From a virus, in IMG/VR virus record IMGVR_UViG_3300046530_000038, positions 1 to 46,175 of that record: a DNA stretch of 46,175 nt. One strand, written 5' to 3'. Positions 1 through 6,105 of the stretch are shown in pieces; within the stretch, counting starts at the first letter, position 1, and each line of letters begins with the position of its first letter. The notes below the pieces were generated by a model, which ran no database searches, was not told where the DNA came from, and saw nothing but the letters and a program-made list of their open reading frames with translations. A program made the position numbers and the translations under genes.

Positions 1-75
1 GCCCTGGGCATCGACAACCACAGCGAGCCGGACATGATCGTTGAGGCGGTTCGTGAGCTGAAGGGGCGACCATGA
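1..75 (+). CDS. 3' end of the Ea22-like gene that is complete at 45518-46123
   Basis: The first 75 bases are the last 24 codons and stop of the gene seen complete at the other end of the window. The gene is split only by the arbitrary cut of the circle. The final codons overlap the next start as ATGA. Confidence 0.9.
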   Translation, partial: ALGIDNHSEPDMIVEAVRELKGRP

Positions 76-127
76 CTGACCTGAACAAGCTTTCACCGGC
101 TGCGCGCTCTGCTGCAATGCGAGGCGG
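1..127. repeat. 127-bp terminal direct repeat (assembly overlap of a circular genome)
   Basis: Bases 1-127 are identical to 46049-46175, so the window is a closed circle of 46,048 unique bases. Exactly 127 bases is a common maximum assembly k-mer, so this is most likely the overlap an assembler leaves when it closes a circular or circularly permuted molecule, not a physical terminal repeat. The repeat lies inside coding sequence: the end of one gene and the start of the next, which overlap by ATGA. Confidence 0.95.
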
Positions 128-326
128 CATCTCTGGATGGGGCCAGGTTGGTGGTGTTGCTGGCCAAATCAGGTATATGGAGCCTCGGCCAAAACGACCG
201 GGTCGCAAACCGAAATGCGGCTGTGGGTGCGGCACTCCGAAAACACACACGGGGTTTGCCAATGGCGTCTGCTTAACGAGTGGCTGTGAACTGTACGTTC
301 GTCGCTGGGTGAAAGCTGCGGCCTAA
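72..326 (+). CDS. Small basic, cysteine-rich phage protein
   Basis: 84 aa, starting in an ATGA overlap with the gene that crosses the circle junction and ending just before a terminator. The middle carries a dense cysteine cluster (CGCGCG near residues 49-54) and two further cysteines about 15-20 residues later, which would suit a small zinc-binding knuckle. It is followed by a basic C-terminus (YVRRWVK). I do not recognise the family. As the last gene of the rightward early operon it may be a DNA- or RNA-binding accessory protein, but that is inference. Confidence 0.7.
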   Translation: MTDLNKLSPAARSAAMRGGISGWGQVGGVAGQIRYMEPRPKRPGRKPKCGCGCGTPKTHTGFANGVCLTSGCELYVRRWVKAAA

Positions 327-343
327 TCACATCGATAACCCCC

Positions 344-386
344 AAGGCGCCCAGCCCGCATAGCGGATGCTCGGCGCCTTTTCTTT
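344..386 (+). terminator. Rho-independent terminator ending the rightward early operon
   Basis: AAGGCGCC (344-351) pairs with GGCGCCTT (373-380). An inner CCGC-ATA-GCGG hairpin sits in the loop, and the T-rich TTCTTTT follows. It lies 18 bases after the stop at 326 and before the promoter of the next operon. Confidence 0.85.
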
Positions 387-397
387 TGCTTGGCAAA

Positions 398-440
398 TTA
401 ACCATTTAGGTTTGACTGGGCTGATTTTAATGGTTAACAT
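398..440 (+). promoter_or_regulatory. Promoter with overlapping inverted-repeat operator for the XRE gene and replication operon
   Basis: TTGACT (412-417) and TAACAT (435-440) are spaced by 17 bp. A perfect 9-bp inverted repeat, TTAACCATT (398-406) and AATGGTTAA (429-437), flanks the -35 and overlaps the -10. A dimeric regulator bound there would block polymerase. The XRE protein encoded directly downstream is the obvious candidate. Confidence 0.7.
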
Positions 441-471
441 CTGAATCTTGAAAAAGGTCAGGAGGTTTGAA

Positions 472-672
472 GTGAACGTAGGGAAAAGCCTAAAGATCGC
501 TATGGCGATGCGTGAGATCAAGCAGGTAGAGATGGCCAGGGATATGAAGGTTTCTCAGGTCTACATCAGCAGGCTGGCAAACTCGCAGCATGCCGGGATA
601 GGCACCGTTTCAAAGCTTGCGAAGGCACTCGGCATGAGCGTAAGTGAATTCATAGCCCTCGGCGAAGATTGA
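472..672 (+). CDS. Small XRE-type helix-turn-helix regulator
   Basis: 66 aa, essentially one HTH_XRE domain: residues about 5-60 carry QVEMARDMKVSQVYISRLAN and then KLAKALGMSVSEFIAL. I chose GTG 472 because AGGAGG (460-465) sits six bases upstream. An in-frame TTG at 448 has no Shine-Dalgarno and would lie almost on the transcription start. It opens the replication operon, in the place where lambdoid phages have CII or Cro, and its promoter holds an inverted repeat, so autoregulation is likely. A full-length repressor with a C-terminal domain is absent. Confidence 0.85.
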   Translation: MNVGKSLKIAMAMREIKQVEMARDMKVSQVYISRLANSQHAGIGTVSKLAKALGMSVSEFIALGED

Positions 673-681
673 GGTGGTGGA

Positions 682-1596
682 ATGCACTACTACCAGCACC
701 ACATAGGGGACTTCCTGAAGGACACAGCCAATCTGGATGACCATCAGATGGCGACGTATCTCAGGATGATTTGGTCGTACTACGGGTCAGAAAAACCATT
801 CGATGATGATTGCGAAGGCATTGCGTTCGCAGTGCGTTCGGATGAAAAAACGGTGCGATTGATCCTCAAGCATTACTTCGAATTGACCGAAAATGAATGG
901 CATCACAATCGATGTGATCGAGAAATAGCGCAGTACCACTCGAAGGCTGGAAAGGCGCGAGATTCTGCGAACGCACGCTGGAAGAATGCGAAGGCAATGC
1001 GAACGCATAGCGAGCGCAATGCGGACGAACCTAAAAACGATGCTAACCAAGAACCAATAACCAATAACCAAGATAAAGATCAAAAGCCTTCTCGCCAAAC
1101 CAAGGTTTTAGCGTCCGAGTCGTTCGATTCGTTCTGGAAGCTTTATCCGAAAAAAGCGAGCAAGAAAGACGCCATCAAAGCTTGGTCAAAAATAGAACCT
1201 GATAAGCACCCCGAGATCATGCAGGGGCTTGCCAGTCACAGGGTCAGTCAAGGATGGGTCAGAGACGACGGCCAGTTCATACCAAACGCCGCAACATGGC
1301 TTAACGCAGAACGCTGGGAAGACGAGGTAAGGCCGCATGTCGAAGGAAGACCAAACACCGGAGCAGGTAGCACGGGCAAGCCTAGCCTCTCTGAACAAGT
1401 CCGCCAACGTAACGCCGAGCGCCAAGCTGAGCGGGACCGAGAGGCGGGACAAAGCGCTCAGGGCTCAGCCGAACTATTCACGTCCGGAATGGATGACTAC
1501 GGAAGAGACTTCGAAGGCGAGTTCTCCCGCATCAACGATCTTGATGGAAAAATTGTGGTCGCTGATGACCGACCTGTATGGGCACAAGTGGACTAG
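682..1596 (+). CDS. Replication initiation protein, DUF1376 + lambda O-like
   Basis: 304 aa. Residues 1-100 resemble DUF1376 (starts MHYYQHHIGDFLKDT, with the LDDHQMATYLRMIW helix). A polar linker follows, then at about 148-215 an O/DnaT-like segment (FDSFWKLYPKKASKKDA... FIPNAATWLNAERWEDE) typical of phage replication proteins. The likely role is recognising the phage origin and recruiting the helicase loader encoded next. The start follows GAGGTGGTGG. The last 260 nt also encode the start of the next gene in another frame. An origin with iterons inside this gene, as in lambda O, is possible, but I did not see clear iterons. Confidence 0.8.
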   Translation: MHYYQHHIGDFLKDTANLDDHQMATYLRMIWSYYGSEKPFDDDCEGIAFAVRSDEKTVRLILKHYFELTENEWHHNRCDREIAQYHSKAGKARDSANARWKNAKAMRTHSERNADEPKNDANQEPITNNQDKDQKPSRQTKVLASESFDSFWKLYPKKASKKDAIKAWSKIEPDKHPEIMQGLASHRVSQGWVRDDGQFIPNAATWLNAERWEDEVRPHVEGRPNTGAGSTGKPSLSEQVRQRNAERQAERDREAGQSAQGSAELFTSGMDDYGRDFEGEFSRINDLDGKIVVADDRPVWAQVD

Positions 1597-2149
1597 CGTT
1601 CACGGTCTAGAGGATGCCAGCGGGGTTTGGGGCAAGGCGCTGTCAGGCGTAGACAAGTACCAGATCGCAGCGGGGGCAAAGGCTTGTGCGCTGTCTGGTG
1701 AAGCATGGCCACCGTCCGCCCCGGAGTTCCGTGCCATGTGTTTCGAGGGCGGATCTGATCTTGGGATACCTGATCCAATCATCGCCTGGCGTGAGGCCGT
1801 AGAGGCCAGCAGCAACCCGGCAACGTGGAAGTTCTCTCATCCGATTGTTCAGGAGGCTGGGAAACTTACGGATTGGTTCAGCATCCGAACCGGCATGCCG
1901 AAGGCTGAGACGATCCAGAATCGGTTTATGAAGCGATACGCTGAACTGACTACCAAGTTGCAGCGCGGAGAGCATCTAGTGGCCTCACAGGCTCTTCTGG
2001 CGCATGAAAAGGCGCTGAGCGACGTTGAAGAATCCGAAAAGGCGAATGAAAACCTGATCAAGCAGCGAATCAAGGATCAGGGGCTGGACAAAAAAACACC
2101 GACCGAACTGCGGGCGGAAATGCTGGCGAAGATGGGGATTAAGCGATGA
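1337..2149 (+). CDS. Replication protein P-like helicase loader
   Basis: 270 aa in the +2 frame relative to the preceding gene. From about residue 70 it matches the lambda P-type family: MEKLWSLMTDLYGHKWTSVHG, a WGKAL...I..G segment, and the diagnostic WPPSAPEFRAMC. Such proteins load the host DnaB helicase at the phage origin. ATG 1337 has a GAGGTAAG upstream and gives a 260-nt overlap. ATG 1493 or 1544 would keep the recognisable domain with less overlap but have poor ribosome sites. The N-terminal 65 residues are low-complexity and could be dual-coding or untranslated. Confidence 0.75.
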   Translation: MSKEDQTPEQVARASLASLNKSANVTPSAKLSGTERRDKALRAQPNYSRPEWMTTEETSKASSPASTILMEKLWSLMTDLYGHKWTSVHGLEDASGVWGKALSGVDKYQIAAGAKACALSGEAWPPSAPEFRAMCFEGGSDLGIPDPIIAWREAVEASSNPATWKFSHPIVQEAGKLTDWFSIRTGMPKAETIQNRFMKRYAELTTKLQRGEHLVASQALLAHEKALSDVEESEKANENLIKQRIKDQGLDKKTPTELRAEMLAKMGIKR

Positions 2150-2469
2150 GCAAGGAAAGAGTTTCACACATGGAGTCGTGCTTGAGCTGTGGGCTCACCA
2201 ACAGCGGCGCGATAGACCGAAATCCCGAATACGAACAGCTTGCTGGGGTTGTGGTCGATCTTGCTGTTAGCGCTGGCAATCACAAGGCGCTCCATGACTT
2301 GGCCATTCAGCAGCTTGATCGAGTGGGCCTTTTTTCTACTTGCGGTCACAAGCAGGCAGGCCCTAGCTCGTTGTATGCGCTTCGCCGGCTACGCATGGCG
2401 AGTAAGTCGATCAGCGCCTTGATAGAAATGCTTGAGCCGCAAGCAAACGACGAACATCGCTTCGACTGA
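2146..2469 (+). CDS. Hypothetical small phage protein with CxxC and CxH
   Basis: 107 aa, starting in an ATGA overlap with the P-like gene. An N-terminal CLSCG and a later CGHKQ could form a metal site. Otherwise it is helical, with a terminal SALIEMLEP stretch. ATG 2170 is an alternative start with AAGGAAAG upstream. I do not recognise the family. Tight coupling suggests a replication-module accessory protein. Confidence 0.65.
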   Translation: MSKERVSHMESCLSCGLTNSGAIDRNPEYEQLAGVVVDLAVSAGNHKALHDLAIQQLDRVGLFSTCGHKQAGPSSLYALRRLRMASKSISALIEMLEPQANDEHRFD

Positions 2470-2507
2470 TTGAATTTCGACTAACAACGTGGAAAGGAGT
2501 GTTTCTG

Positions 2508-2723
2508 ATGGAATTGCCAAAAGTTAAAACCGGCGTGCCGATGCCGGAATGCAAAAGACCCCGCGAGGAAAGTGATGAGATCTCGATGCGAGATTATTTC
2601 GCGGCGAAGGTTTATGCCGCGATGATCGCTGGCGGCTACTGGCCTACCGATGCAACCCGCGAAGACCAGGCGAGCATGGCATACAAGCACGCTGACGCGC
2701 TTATTGCGGAGCGTGCGAAATGA
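2508..2723 (+). CDS. Conserved small phage protein (MRDYFAAKxxA... ADALIAER type)
   Basis: 71 aa. ATG 2508 was chosen because AAAGGAG (2492-2498) lies nine bases upstream. An in-frame GTG at 2499 would sit on the ribosome site. SMRDYFAAKVYAAMIAGG and the C-terminal YKHADALIAERAK are found in many short phage proteins of unknown function. It heads a run of genes that overlap by four bases, so the run is probably translated as a coupled unit. Confidence 0.75.
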   Translation: MELPKVKTGVPMPECKRPREESDEISMRDYFAAKVYAAMIAGGYWPTDATREDQASMAYKHADALIAERAK

Positions 2724-2938
2724 ACCTGAAAGTTTTCTTGGAGATCAGCGACGACCATCTAAACGCACTTCACCGATTCAATGAAACATGCGAGGACGGT
2801 CAAGAATACGATGTGAGTCGCCGGGTCATGAAGTCCATGACCTTCATTGGCCTGGTCAGGTGGTGCGGTGGCAGCAGGTTTGAAATAACCGATATTGGAA
2901 TAGCGGTTCTTGAGTCCGCGAAGGAGCTCGAAAGATGA
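2720..2938 (+). CDS. Small hypothetical protein, possibly winged-helix-like
   Basis: 72 aa, ATGA-coupled on both sides. The end (GLVRWCGGSRFEITDIGIAVLES) looks like the beta-wing and last helix of a small winged-helix fold (G-x-Y/F-x-IT-x-x-G). No clear recognition helix is visible, so DNA binding is only a guess. Confidence 0.65.
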   Translation: MNLKVFLEISDDHLNALHRFNETCEDGQEYDVSRRVMKSMTFIGLVRWCGGSRFEITDIGIAVLESAKELER

Positions 2939-3252
2939 TCCAGTCAAAAACCAATCGCGGCTTCGACGTCATTGAATTCACGGATCGCTACGGCGATACC
3001 TGCAACATCCAGAAAAGCAGCCTGGCGACTGATGACGCAATATGGTTCGGCGTTGCCGATGCTTGCCCGCAGATCATGGCTAGCGATGCGTTGGAGGCCG
3101 GCGTGGACACCGAAGAAACAACCGGCTGGGTTCCGTACCCGATGCCAAAGAATGTGCTGCTGACGACGCGCATGCACTTAACCCGCGAACTGGTGGCCGA
3201 GCTGCTGCCAATCCTTCAGCGGTTTGTCGATACAGGGGAGATTTCAGAATGA
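2935..3252 (+). CDS. Conserved phage protein (FTDRYG...SSLA...GWVPYP..VLLTTRMHL)
   Basis: 105 aa. The blocks FTDRYGDTC, SSLATDDAIWFGV, TGWVPYPMPKNVLLTTRMHLTRE and AELLPILQRFVDTGE recur in a widespread family in phages and prophages of proteobacteria. The function is unknown. The family usually sits, as here, among small early genes. Coupled by ATGA on both sides. Confidence 0.75.
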   Translation: MIQSKTNRGFDVIEFTDRYGDTCNIQKSSLATDDAIWFGVADACPQIMASDALEAGVDTEETTGWVPYPMPKNVLLTTRMHLTRELVAELLPILQRFVDTGEISE

Positions 3253-3575
3253 GCAATCACACCAAAGAAGAGTGGCTGGTAGATCGCGAGGGCTACTCGA
3301 TCTGCGTTGAGCGTGGCGGCGATTACCTGGGCGTGGCAAACCTTTCGCCAATCGATCACAACGGCATCAAGCACGTGATCGGCGATGAGACTTGGGCAAA
3401 CGCCTATCTGATCCGCACGGCGCCGCAGATGCTGGAAATGCTCAAAGAGTTGATGGCTAAGGCCTACAAGCAGAACTGGAACGACCAATACCCAGAGCTG
3501 CTGGAGAAGGCCGAAAAGGTATTGGCGCTGGCCACGGCTGGAACCCCGACTTGTGACGACGAAGGTGAATTATGA
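3249..3575 (+). CDS. Small early protein with ANAxLIxxAPxxLExL motif
   Basis: 108 aa. The central ANAYLIRTAPQMLEMLKELM matches a motif common in Ea22-like and related phage proteins. The gene at 44905 carries the same motif (ANALLISAAPDLLEALE), so the two look like distant paralogues. The N-terminal half is beta-rich (WLVDREGYSICV). Function unknown. Confidence 0.7.
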   Translation: MSNHTKEEWLVDREGYSICVERGGDYLGVANLSPIDHNGIKHVIGDETWANAYLIRTAPQMLEMLKELMAKAYKQNWNDQYPELLEKAEKVLALATAGTPTCDDEGEL

Positions 3576-3778
3576 GTAAGCCAAAATGGGTCCACGCCCC
3601 AGCCTGGGCGCAGTACCTGGCCCAAGACGAAGGCGGCGAGTGGTACTGGTACGAACACAAGCCGATCGCCATGCATGCGCGGCATGAGATTGATTATTCT
3701 GAAGGCAAGAGCAGCAGTCGTGCCATGCGGGCGCGCATCCACGATCAGTGGCGGGAAACGATGGAGGCTAGGCCATGA
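3572..3778 (+). CDS. Small hypothetical protein rich in aromatic residues
   Basis: 68 aa, ATGA-coupled. WVHAPAWAQYLAQDEGGEWYWYEHKP is a recognisable phage small-protein pattern of unknown function. The C-terminal half is basic and helical. Confidence 0.65.
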   Translation: MSKPKWVHAPAWAQYLAQDEGGEWYWYEHKPIAMHARHEIDYSEGKSSSRAMRARIHDQWRETMEARP

Positions 3779-3981
3779 GGCCCGAACAGCAACAACTGGC
3801 CGAATGCCGCGCCCATTGGGAGGCCACAAAGCCCGACGCGGTGTTCCCGGATTACTGGCTGGGCTGGAAGGCGGCACGGGAGAGTCTGCTGATTGAATTG
3901 CCTAAGGTAATTGGGTCTTTGATGTATTCCAGCGATGTCTATGAGGCCATTGAAGCGGCAGGCGTAAAGGTGAAATCATGA
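3775..3981 (+). CDS. Small W-x-GWKAARESLxIELP protein (paralogue of 4973 gene)
   Basis: 68 aa. YWLGWKAARESLLIELP followed by EAIEAAGVKVKS parallels the gene at 4973 (WDAWQASRESLVIELP... EAVEAAGLKVKG) and partly the one at 5299 (WMAWQARASLEIKP). The shared two-part layout points to duplication within the operon. I do not know the function. Confidence 0.7.
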   Translation: MRPEQQQLAECRAHWEATKPDAVFPDYWLGWKAARESLLIELPKVIGSLMYSSDVYEAIEAAGVKVKS

Positions 3982-4322
3982 GTGGATTCGTAAAGGTTAA
4001 AACGCGGGACTTGTCGGGCGCCGCGCTGGATTGGGCTGTGGGGAAGGCTGAGGGCATCCTGGTCGCTGACACGACAGGTCTTAATCGCGGGATGTGCAAG
4101 CCGTATCGTTATTCGCCATCGGCTGACTGGAGTCAGGGCGGCCCGCTGATCGAAAAATACATGATCGGATTCGGCCTCTACGAGAGTTCATTGCTGGCCA
4201 TTATCGGACATAACGATTTTGCCGGGTGCGAACATGGCAAAACCCACTTGATCGCCGCATGCCGCGCCATCGTCTCCGCCAAGCTCGGCGATGAGGTTGA
4301 TGTGCCGGAGGGGCTGGTATGA
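3978..4322 (+). CDS. NinX-like / DUF2591 protein
   Basis: 114 aa with the family blocks VKVKTRDLSGAALDWAVGKAEG, SPSADWSQGGPLIEKYMIGF and THLIAACRAIVSAKLGDEVDVPE. The length is usual for the family. Members occur in the nin regions of lambdoid phages and have no established biochemical role. Coupled to both neighbours. Confidence 0.85.
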   Translation: MSGFVKVKTRDLSGAALDWAVGKAEGILVADTTGLNRGMCKPYRYSPSADWSQGGPLIEKYMIGFGLYESSLLAIIGHNDFAGCEHGKTHLIAACRAIVSAKLGDEVDVPEGLV

Positions 4323-4450
4323 GCAAGCGCAACTGGACCGTGCGCGCATCCGGCAAGTCGTTTCAGATGGTCGTTCTGGAGGCCGCCATCGATCACGCCG
4401 AGGCTCTACGCTCTGCCAGATTGATTTGGCCACATGCAGAGGTTTCGTGA
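4319..4450 (+). CDS. 43-aa conserved small phage protein (NWTVxxxGKxF...HAEALRxARLIWP)
   Basis: A short gene starting in an ATGA overlap with the NinX-like gene. The protein (MSKRNWTVRASGKSF... DHAEALRSARLIWPHAEV) has the compact beta-hairpin plus helix pattern of a small phage family commonly found beside ninX-like genes. It closes this coupled run. The promoter of leader RNA A follows within 35 bases. Confidence 0.7.
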   Translation: MSKRNWTVRASGKSFQMVVLEAAIDHAEALRSARLIWPHAEVS

Positions 4451-4481
4451 AAAACCACTAGCCAAGCAAGTTAACCGCCAG

Positions 4482-4487
4482 TATGAT
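4482..4487 (+). promoter_or_regulatory. -10 element for leader RNA A
   Basis: TATGAT in the sequence CCAGTATGATTTGCG. No good -35 lies 17 bases upstream, so it may need an activator. Similar AG(C)GGTATRAT elements precede leader B (5949) and the 11867 methyltransferase leader (11773). Confidence 0.45.
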
Positions 4488-4493
4488 TTGCGA

Positions 4494-4600
4494 ACAGCCT
4501 TGGCGGGCTTTCAATTCAGTAAGGCTAGAGCGATGCAGTGCATGTACTGAACATGTCCGCCGATTCCAGAAATGGAAACTGCATCGCTCTAGCCTTTTTT
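4494..4600 (+). ncRNA. Leader RNA A: double-pseudoknot terminator-like RNA
   Basis: The stem c/c' is 19 bp and perfect (4521-4539 with 4578-4596) and runs into a T-tract (4595-4600). Inside its loop is a hairpin d/d' (4541-4545 with 4551-4555) whose ACTGA loop (b', 4546-4550) pairs with TCAGT upstream (b, 4516-4520). The segment after d' (a', 4556-4563) pairs with TTGGCGGG upstream (a, 4500-4507; 8 bp with two wobbles). This is the same order a-b-c-d-b'-d'-a'-c' seen in leaders B and C. GTGGGG and the ATG at 4615 follow the T-tract. It may be an attenuator for the next genes or a terminated small RNA. Confidence 0.7.
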
Positions 4601-4614
4601 GTGGGGCAATAGAA

Positions 4615-4791
4615 ATGGATAAGAAAACGATACGCGAGGCTGTTGCTGGGGCGATCTGGAGCGTTCGCCGCGAGAGCGAAGATCGATGCGACATGAATCT
4701 TGAGGATATGGGGCTCGATCATTCGGTATGGGATGAGGCGGACGCTGTGATTGACGCGCTAGACCTGATTGGTGTTGAGGTGAAGCCATGA
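4615..4791 (+). CDS. 58-aa hypothetical protein downstream of leader A
   Basis: Starts 14 bases after the T-tract of leader A. An in-frame ATG at 4483 is rejected because it would read through the promoter and the long stem. The protein is acidic and helical (EAVAGAIWSVRRES, DEADAVIDALDLIGVEVKP). Its end resembles the EAVEAAGLKVK tail of the 4973 gene. GTGGGG serves as a weak ribosome site. Function unknown. Confidence 0.65.
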   Translation: MDKKTIREAVAGAIWSVRRESEDRCDMNLEDMGLDHSVWDEADAVIDALDLIGVEVKP

Positions 4792-4976
4792 ACCGCGCCA
4801 GCCCGGTACAACTCAGGAAATCCCTTGAAGTCGCCCACGCCTTCGCCAAGGCTGGCATCAGTTTCGTCGTCATGCCGGTAGTTGATGAGGCCGACCATGC
4901 GAATCTGGCGGGGCAGGCCCAAGAGCGATTGGAGCGGATCGCGGTCATCGTTGAATCGAAGGAGCGGATGGTATGA
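4788..4976 (+). CDS. DUF1382 family protein
   Basis: 62 aa: RASPVQLRKSLEVAHAFAKAGISFVVMPVVDEADHANLAGQAQERLERIA is a clear DUF1382 match in sequence pattern and length. Lambda carries a member in its early left region. The function is not established. Coupled by ATGA on both sides. Confidence 0.85.
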   Translation: MNRASPVQLRKSLEVAHAFAKAGISFVVMPVVDEADHANLAGQAQERLERIAVIVESKERMV

Positions 4977-5302
4977 GTGTCGAAAAGATGCGTGAAGAGT
5001 TTGAGGCTTGGTATCTAAATAAATTTTGCGGCGGTCAAGCTCGGCTATTTCGATGCGTGAACGCCGATAAGATTTATTACTTCACTGAGGTTCAATCGAA
5101 GTGGGATGCTTGGCAAGCCTCCCGCGAATCGCTGGTGATTGAGCTTCCGGCCAAAAACCCTATAGGCTCCGGTACCGGCGACAGCGGTGATGGTCGGCCG
5201 AGCTTCGAGCAGCACTGCGCTGCTGAGTGCAATTTCATTCTCCGCGACTGCCGTGAAGCCGTCGAAGCTGCTGGCCTGAAGGTGAAAGGAGAAAAGCAAT
5301 GA
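4973..5302 (+). CDS. W-x-AWQASRESLxIELP accessory protein
   Basis: 109 aa. The N-terminus FEAWYLNKF and later WDAWQASRESLVIELP are typical of phage accessory proteins with a paired F-E-x-W ... W-x-x-W-Q-A motif. The C-terminus REAVEAAGLKVKGEKQ matches the short gene at 3775. A serine-glycine-aspartate linker of about 15 residues separates the parts. Probably a duplicated module. Function unknown. Confidence 0.7.
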   Translation: MSVEKMREEFEAWYLNKFCGGQARLFRCVNADKIYYFTEVQSKWDAWQASRESLVIELPAKNPIGSGTGDSGDGRPSFEQHCAAECNFILRDCREAVEAAGLKVKGEKQ

Positions 5303-5664
5303 TTTCTGACCTAATCACAATCGCGGATGATGCAGTAGACGCCTGCGCCGAAGTTGAGCGCACTGGTACGCCGGGTAGCGTGATCCGCGAAATGAACGAT
5401 GAGCTGGTGGATCTGCGCGCCAGGATGGCGGAGCGGGATGCGCTTATCCAGAAGGCCGCCGCCCATGTTCGGCCAACTTGCCACGATCTTTATGCTGAGC
5501 TGATGCAGGCCCTATCCGCCAGCGCAGAGCCGAGCGCTCCGGCTGAGCAGGATGAGCGCGCAGACTTTGAAGCGTGGCACGCCTCTGTATGGCCGGAGGG
5601 CGGAATCATGGTAGGTCGCTGGATGGCATGGCAGGCCCGCGCATCACTGGAGATCAAGCCATGA
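5299..5664 (+). CDS. Ea22-like helical accessory protein with FEAWHA...WMAWQARASL
   Basis: 121 aa. The N-terminal 60 residues form a heptad-rich helix (MNDELVDLRARMAERDALIQKAA). The end carries DFEAWHASVW and WMAWQARASLEIKP, the same paired tryptophan motif as the previous gene. Domain shuffling of this motif is common among Ea22-like phage genes. Function unknown. Confidence 0.7.
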   Translation: MISDLITIADDAVDACAEVERTGTPGSVIREMNDELVDLRARMAERDALIQKAAAHVRPTCHDLYAELMQALSASAEPSAPAEQDERADFEAWHASVWPEGGIMVGRWMAWQARASLEIKP

Positions 5665-5945
5665 GCCAATCATGCGAAAAGCACGCCGCCCTTCCAGTAG
5701 TCGGTCATTCCCCGTGCGCAGGGTGCGAGATAGAAAGGCTGAAGGCTGAGAATGAAGAACTGCGCAAGGACGCCGAGCGCTATCGGTGGATAAGGAGCGA
5801 TGTATCGGTAGGAAAATCAGACTTCTGCATCATGCGAAAGCATTGGGGAGCAGACTCATTAAGCGCCGTTGTTTGTCTTGATGAGGCTGATATCCAGATC
5901 GACGCCGCCATGAGCAAAGACCCATTGGCCAATCCAGGCCAGTAG
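5661..5945 (+). CDS. Small protein with N-terminal CxxC and AERYRWIR helix
   Basis: 94 aa. The start is the ATGA overlap at 5661, not in-frame starts further upstream inside the previous gene. The N-terminus carries H-x-x-C-x-G-C spacing (GHSPCAGCEIERLKAENEELRKDAERYRWIRSDV), a possible zinc knuckle followed by a coiled coil. The C-terminus is DEADIQIDAAMSKD. The KDAERYRWIR phrase is widespread in phage early proteins. Function unknown. It ends the coupled run before leader B. Confidence 0.7.
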   Translation: MSQSCEKHAALPVVGHSPCAGCEIERLKAENEELRKDAERYRWIRSDVSVGKSDFCIMRKHWGADSLSAVVCLDEADIQIDAAMSKDPLANPGQ

Positions 5946-5954
5946 CGGTATGAT
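5925..5954 (+). promoter_or_regulatory. Promoter of leader RNA B
   Basis: TTGGCC (5925-5930), an 18-bp spacer and TATGAT (5949-5954) give a start near 5961. The promoter overlaps the end of the preceding gene. AGTAGCGGTATGAT closely matches AGTAGCGGTATAAT at 11766-11778. Confidence 0.6.
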
Positions 5955-5960
5955 GTGAGT

Positions 5961-6093
5961 TCGGGTGTAGTAGCCCGGTGTTAATGGATCGAGGGTAACA
6001 AAGGTTTAAGATTGCACCGTTCCTGTTGGGTTGAGTTCCCCCTCGATCCAGGCCCAGCAGGTCTACTACCGGTGCAATCTTAAGCCTTTTTTT
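5961..6093 (+). ncRNA. Leader RNA B: double-pseudoknot terminator-like RNA
   Basis: Stem c/c' is 19 bp with one wobble (6001-6019 with 6070-6088), followed by seven Ts (6087-6093). Inner stem d/d' is 9 bp (6022-6030 with 6053-6061). Its loop holds b' (6040-6050), which is perfectly complementary over 11 bases to upstream b (5985-5995). Segment a' (6063-6069, CTACTAC), directly before c', pairs with a (5967-5973, GTAGTAG), which itself sits in the loop of a CGGG/CCCG hairpin (5962-5977). Order and placement match leaders A and C. GTGGGTGAG and ATG 6106 follow. Confidence 0.8.
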
Positions 6094-6105
6094 GTGGGTG
6101 AGAAT

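Noticed and set aside
1-127. Biological direct terminal repeat
   Set aside because: The length of exactly 127 bases equals a usual assembly k-mer and the repeat is inside coding sequence. A short DTR of this kind with this terminase type would be unusual. Read-depth doubling over 1-127 would be needed to revive the idea.
3675-3896. 73-aa frame overlapping 3572-3981
   Set aside because: It is out of frame with two ATGA-coupled genes, has no ribosome site and is arginine/glycine-rich in the way shadow frames of GC-rich genes are.
4483-4614. N-terminal extension of the 4615 gene from ATG 4483
   Set aside because: It would be encoded by the -10 element and the 19-bp stem of leader A and has no ribosome site. 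The same reasoning rejects 6031-6105 and 42119-42226 as extensions of the genes after leaders B and C.
5940-6100. tRNA or tmRNA in the leader B region
   Set aside because: No acceptor/T-arm pattern or CCA context is present. The pairings form a pseudoknotted terminator instead.
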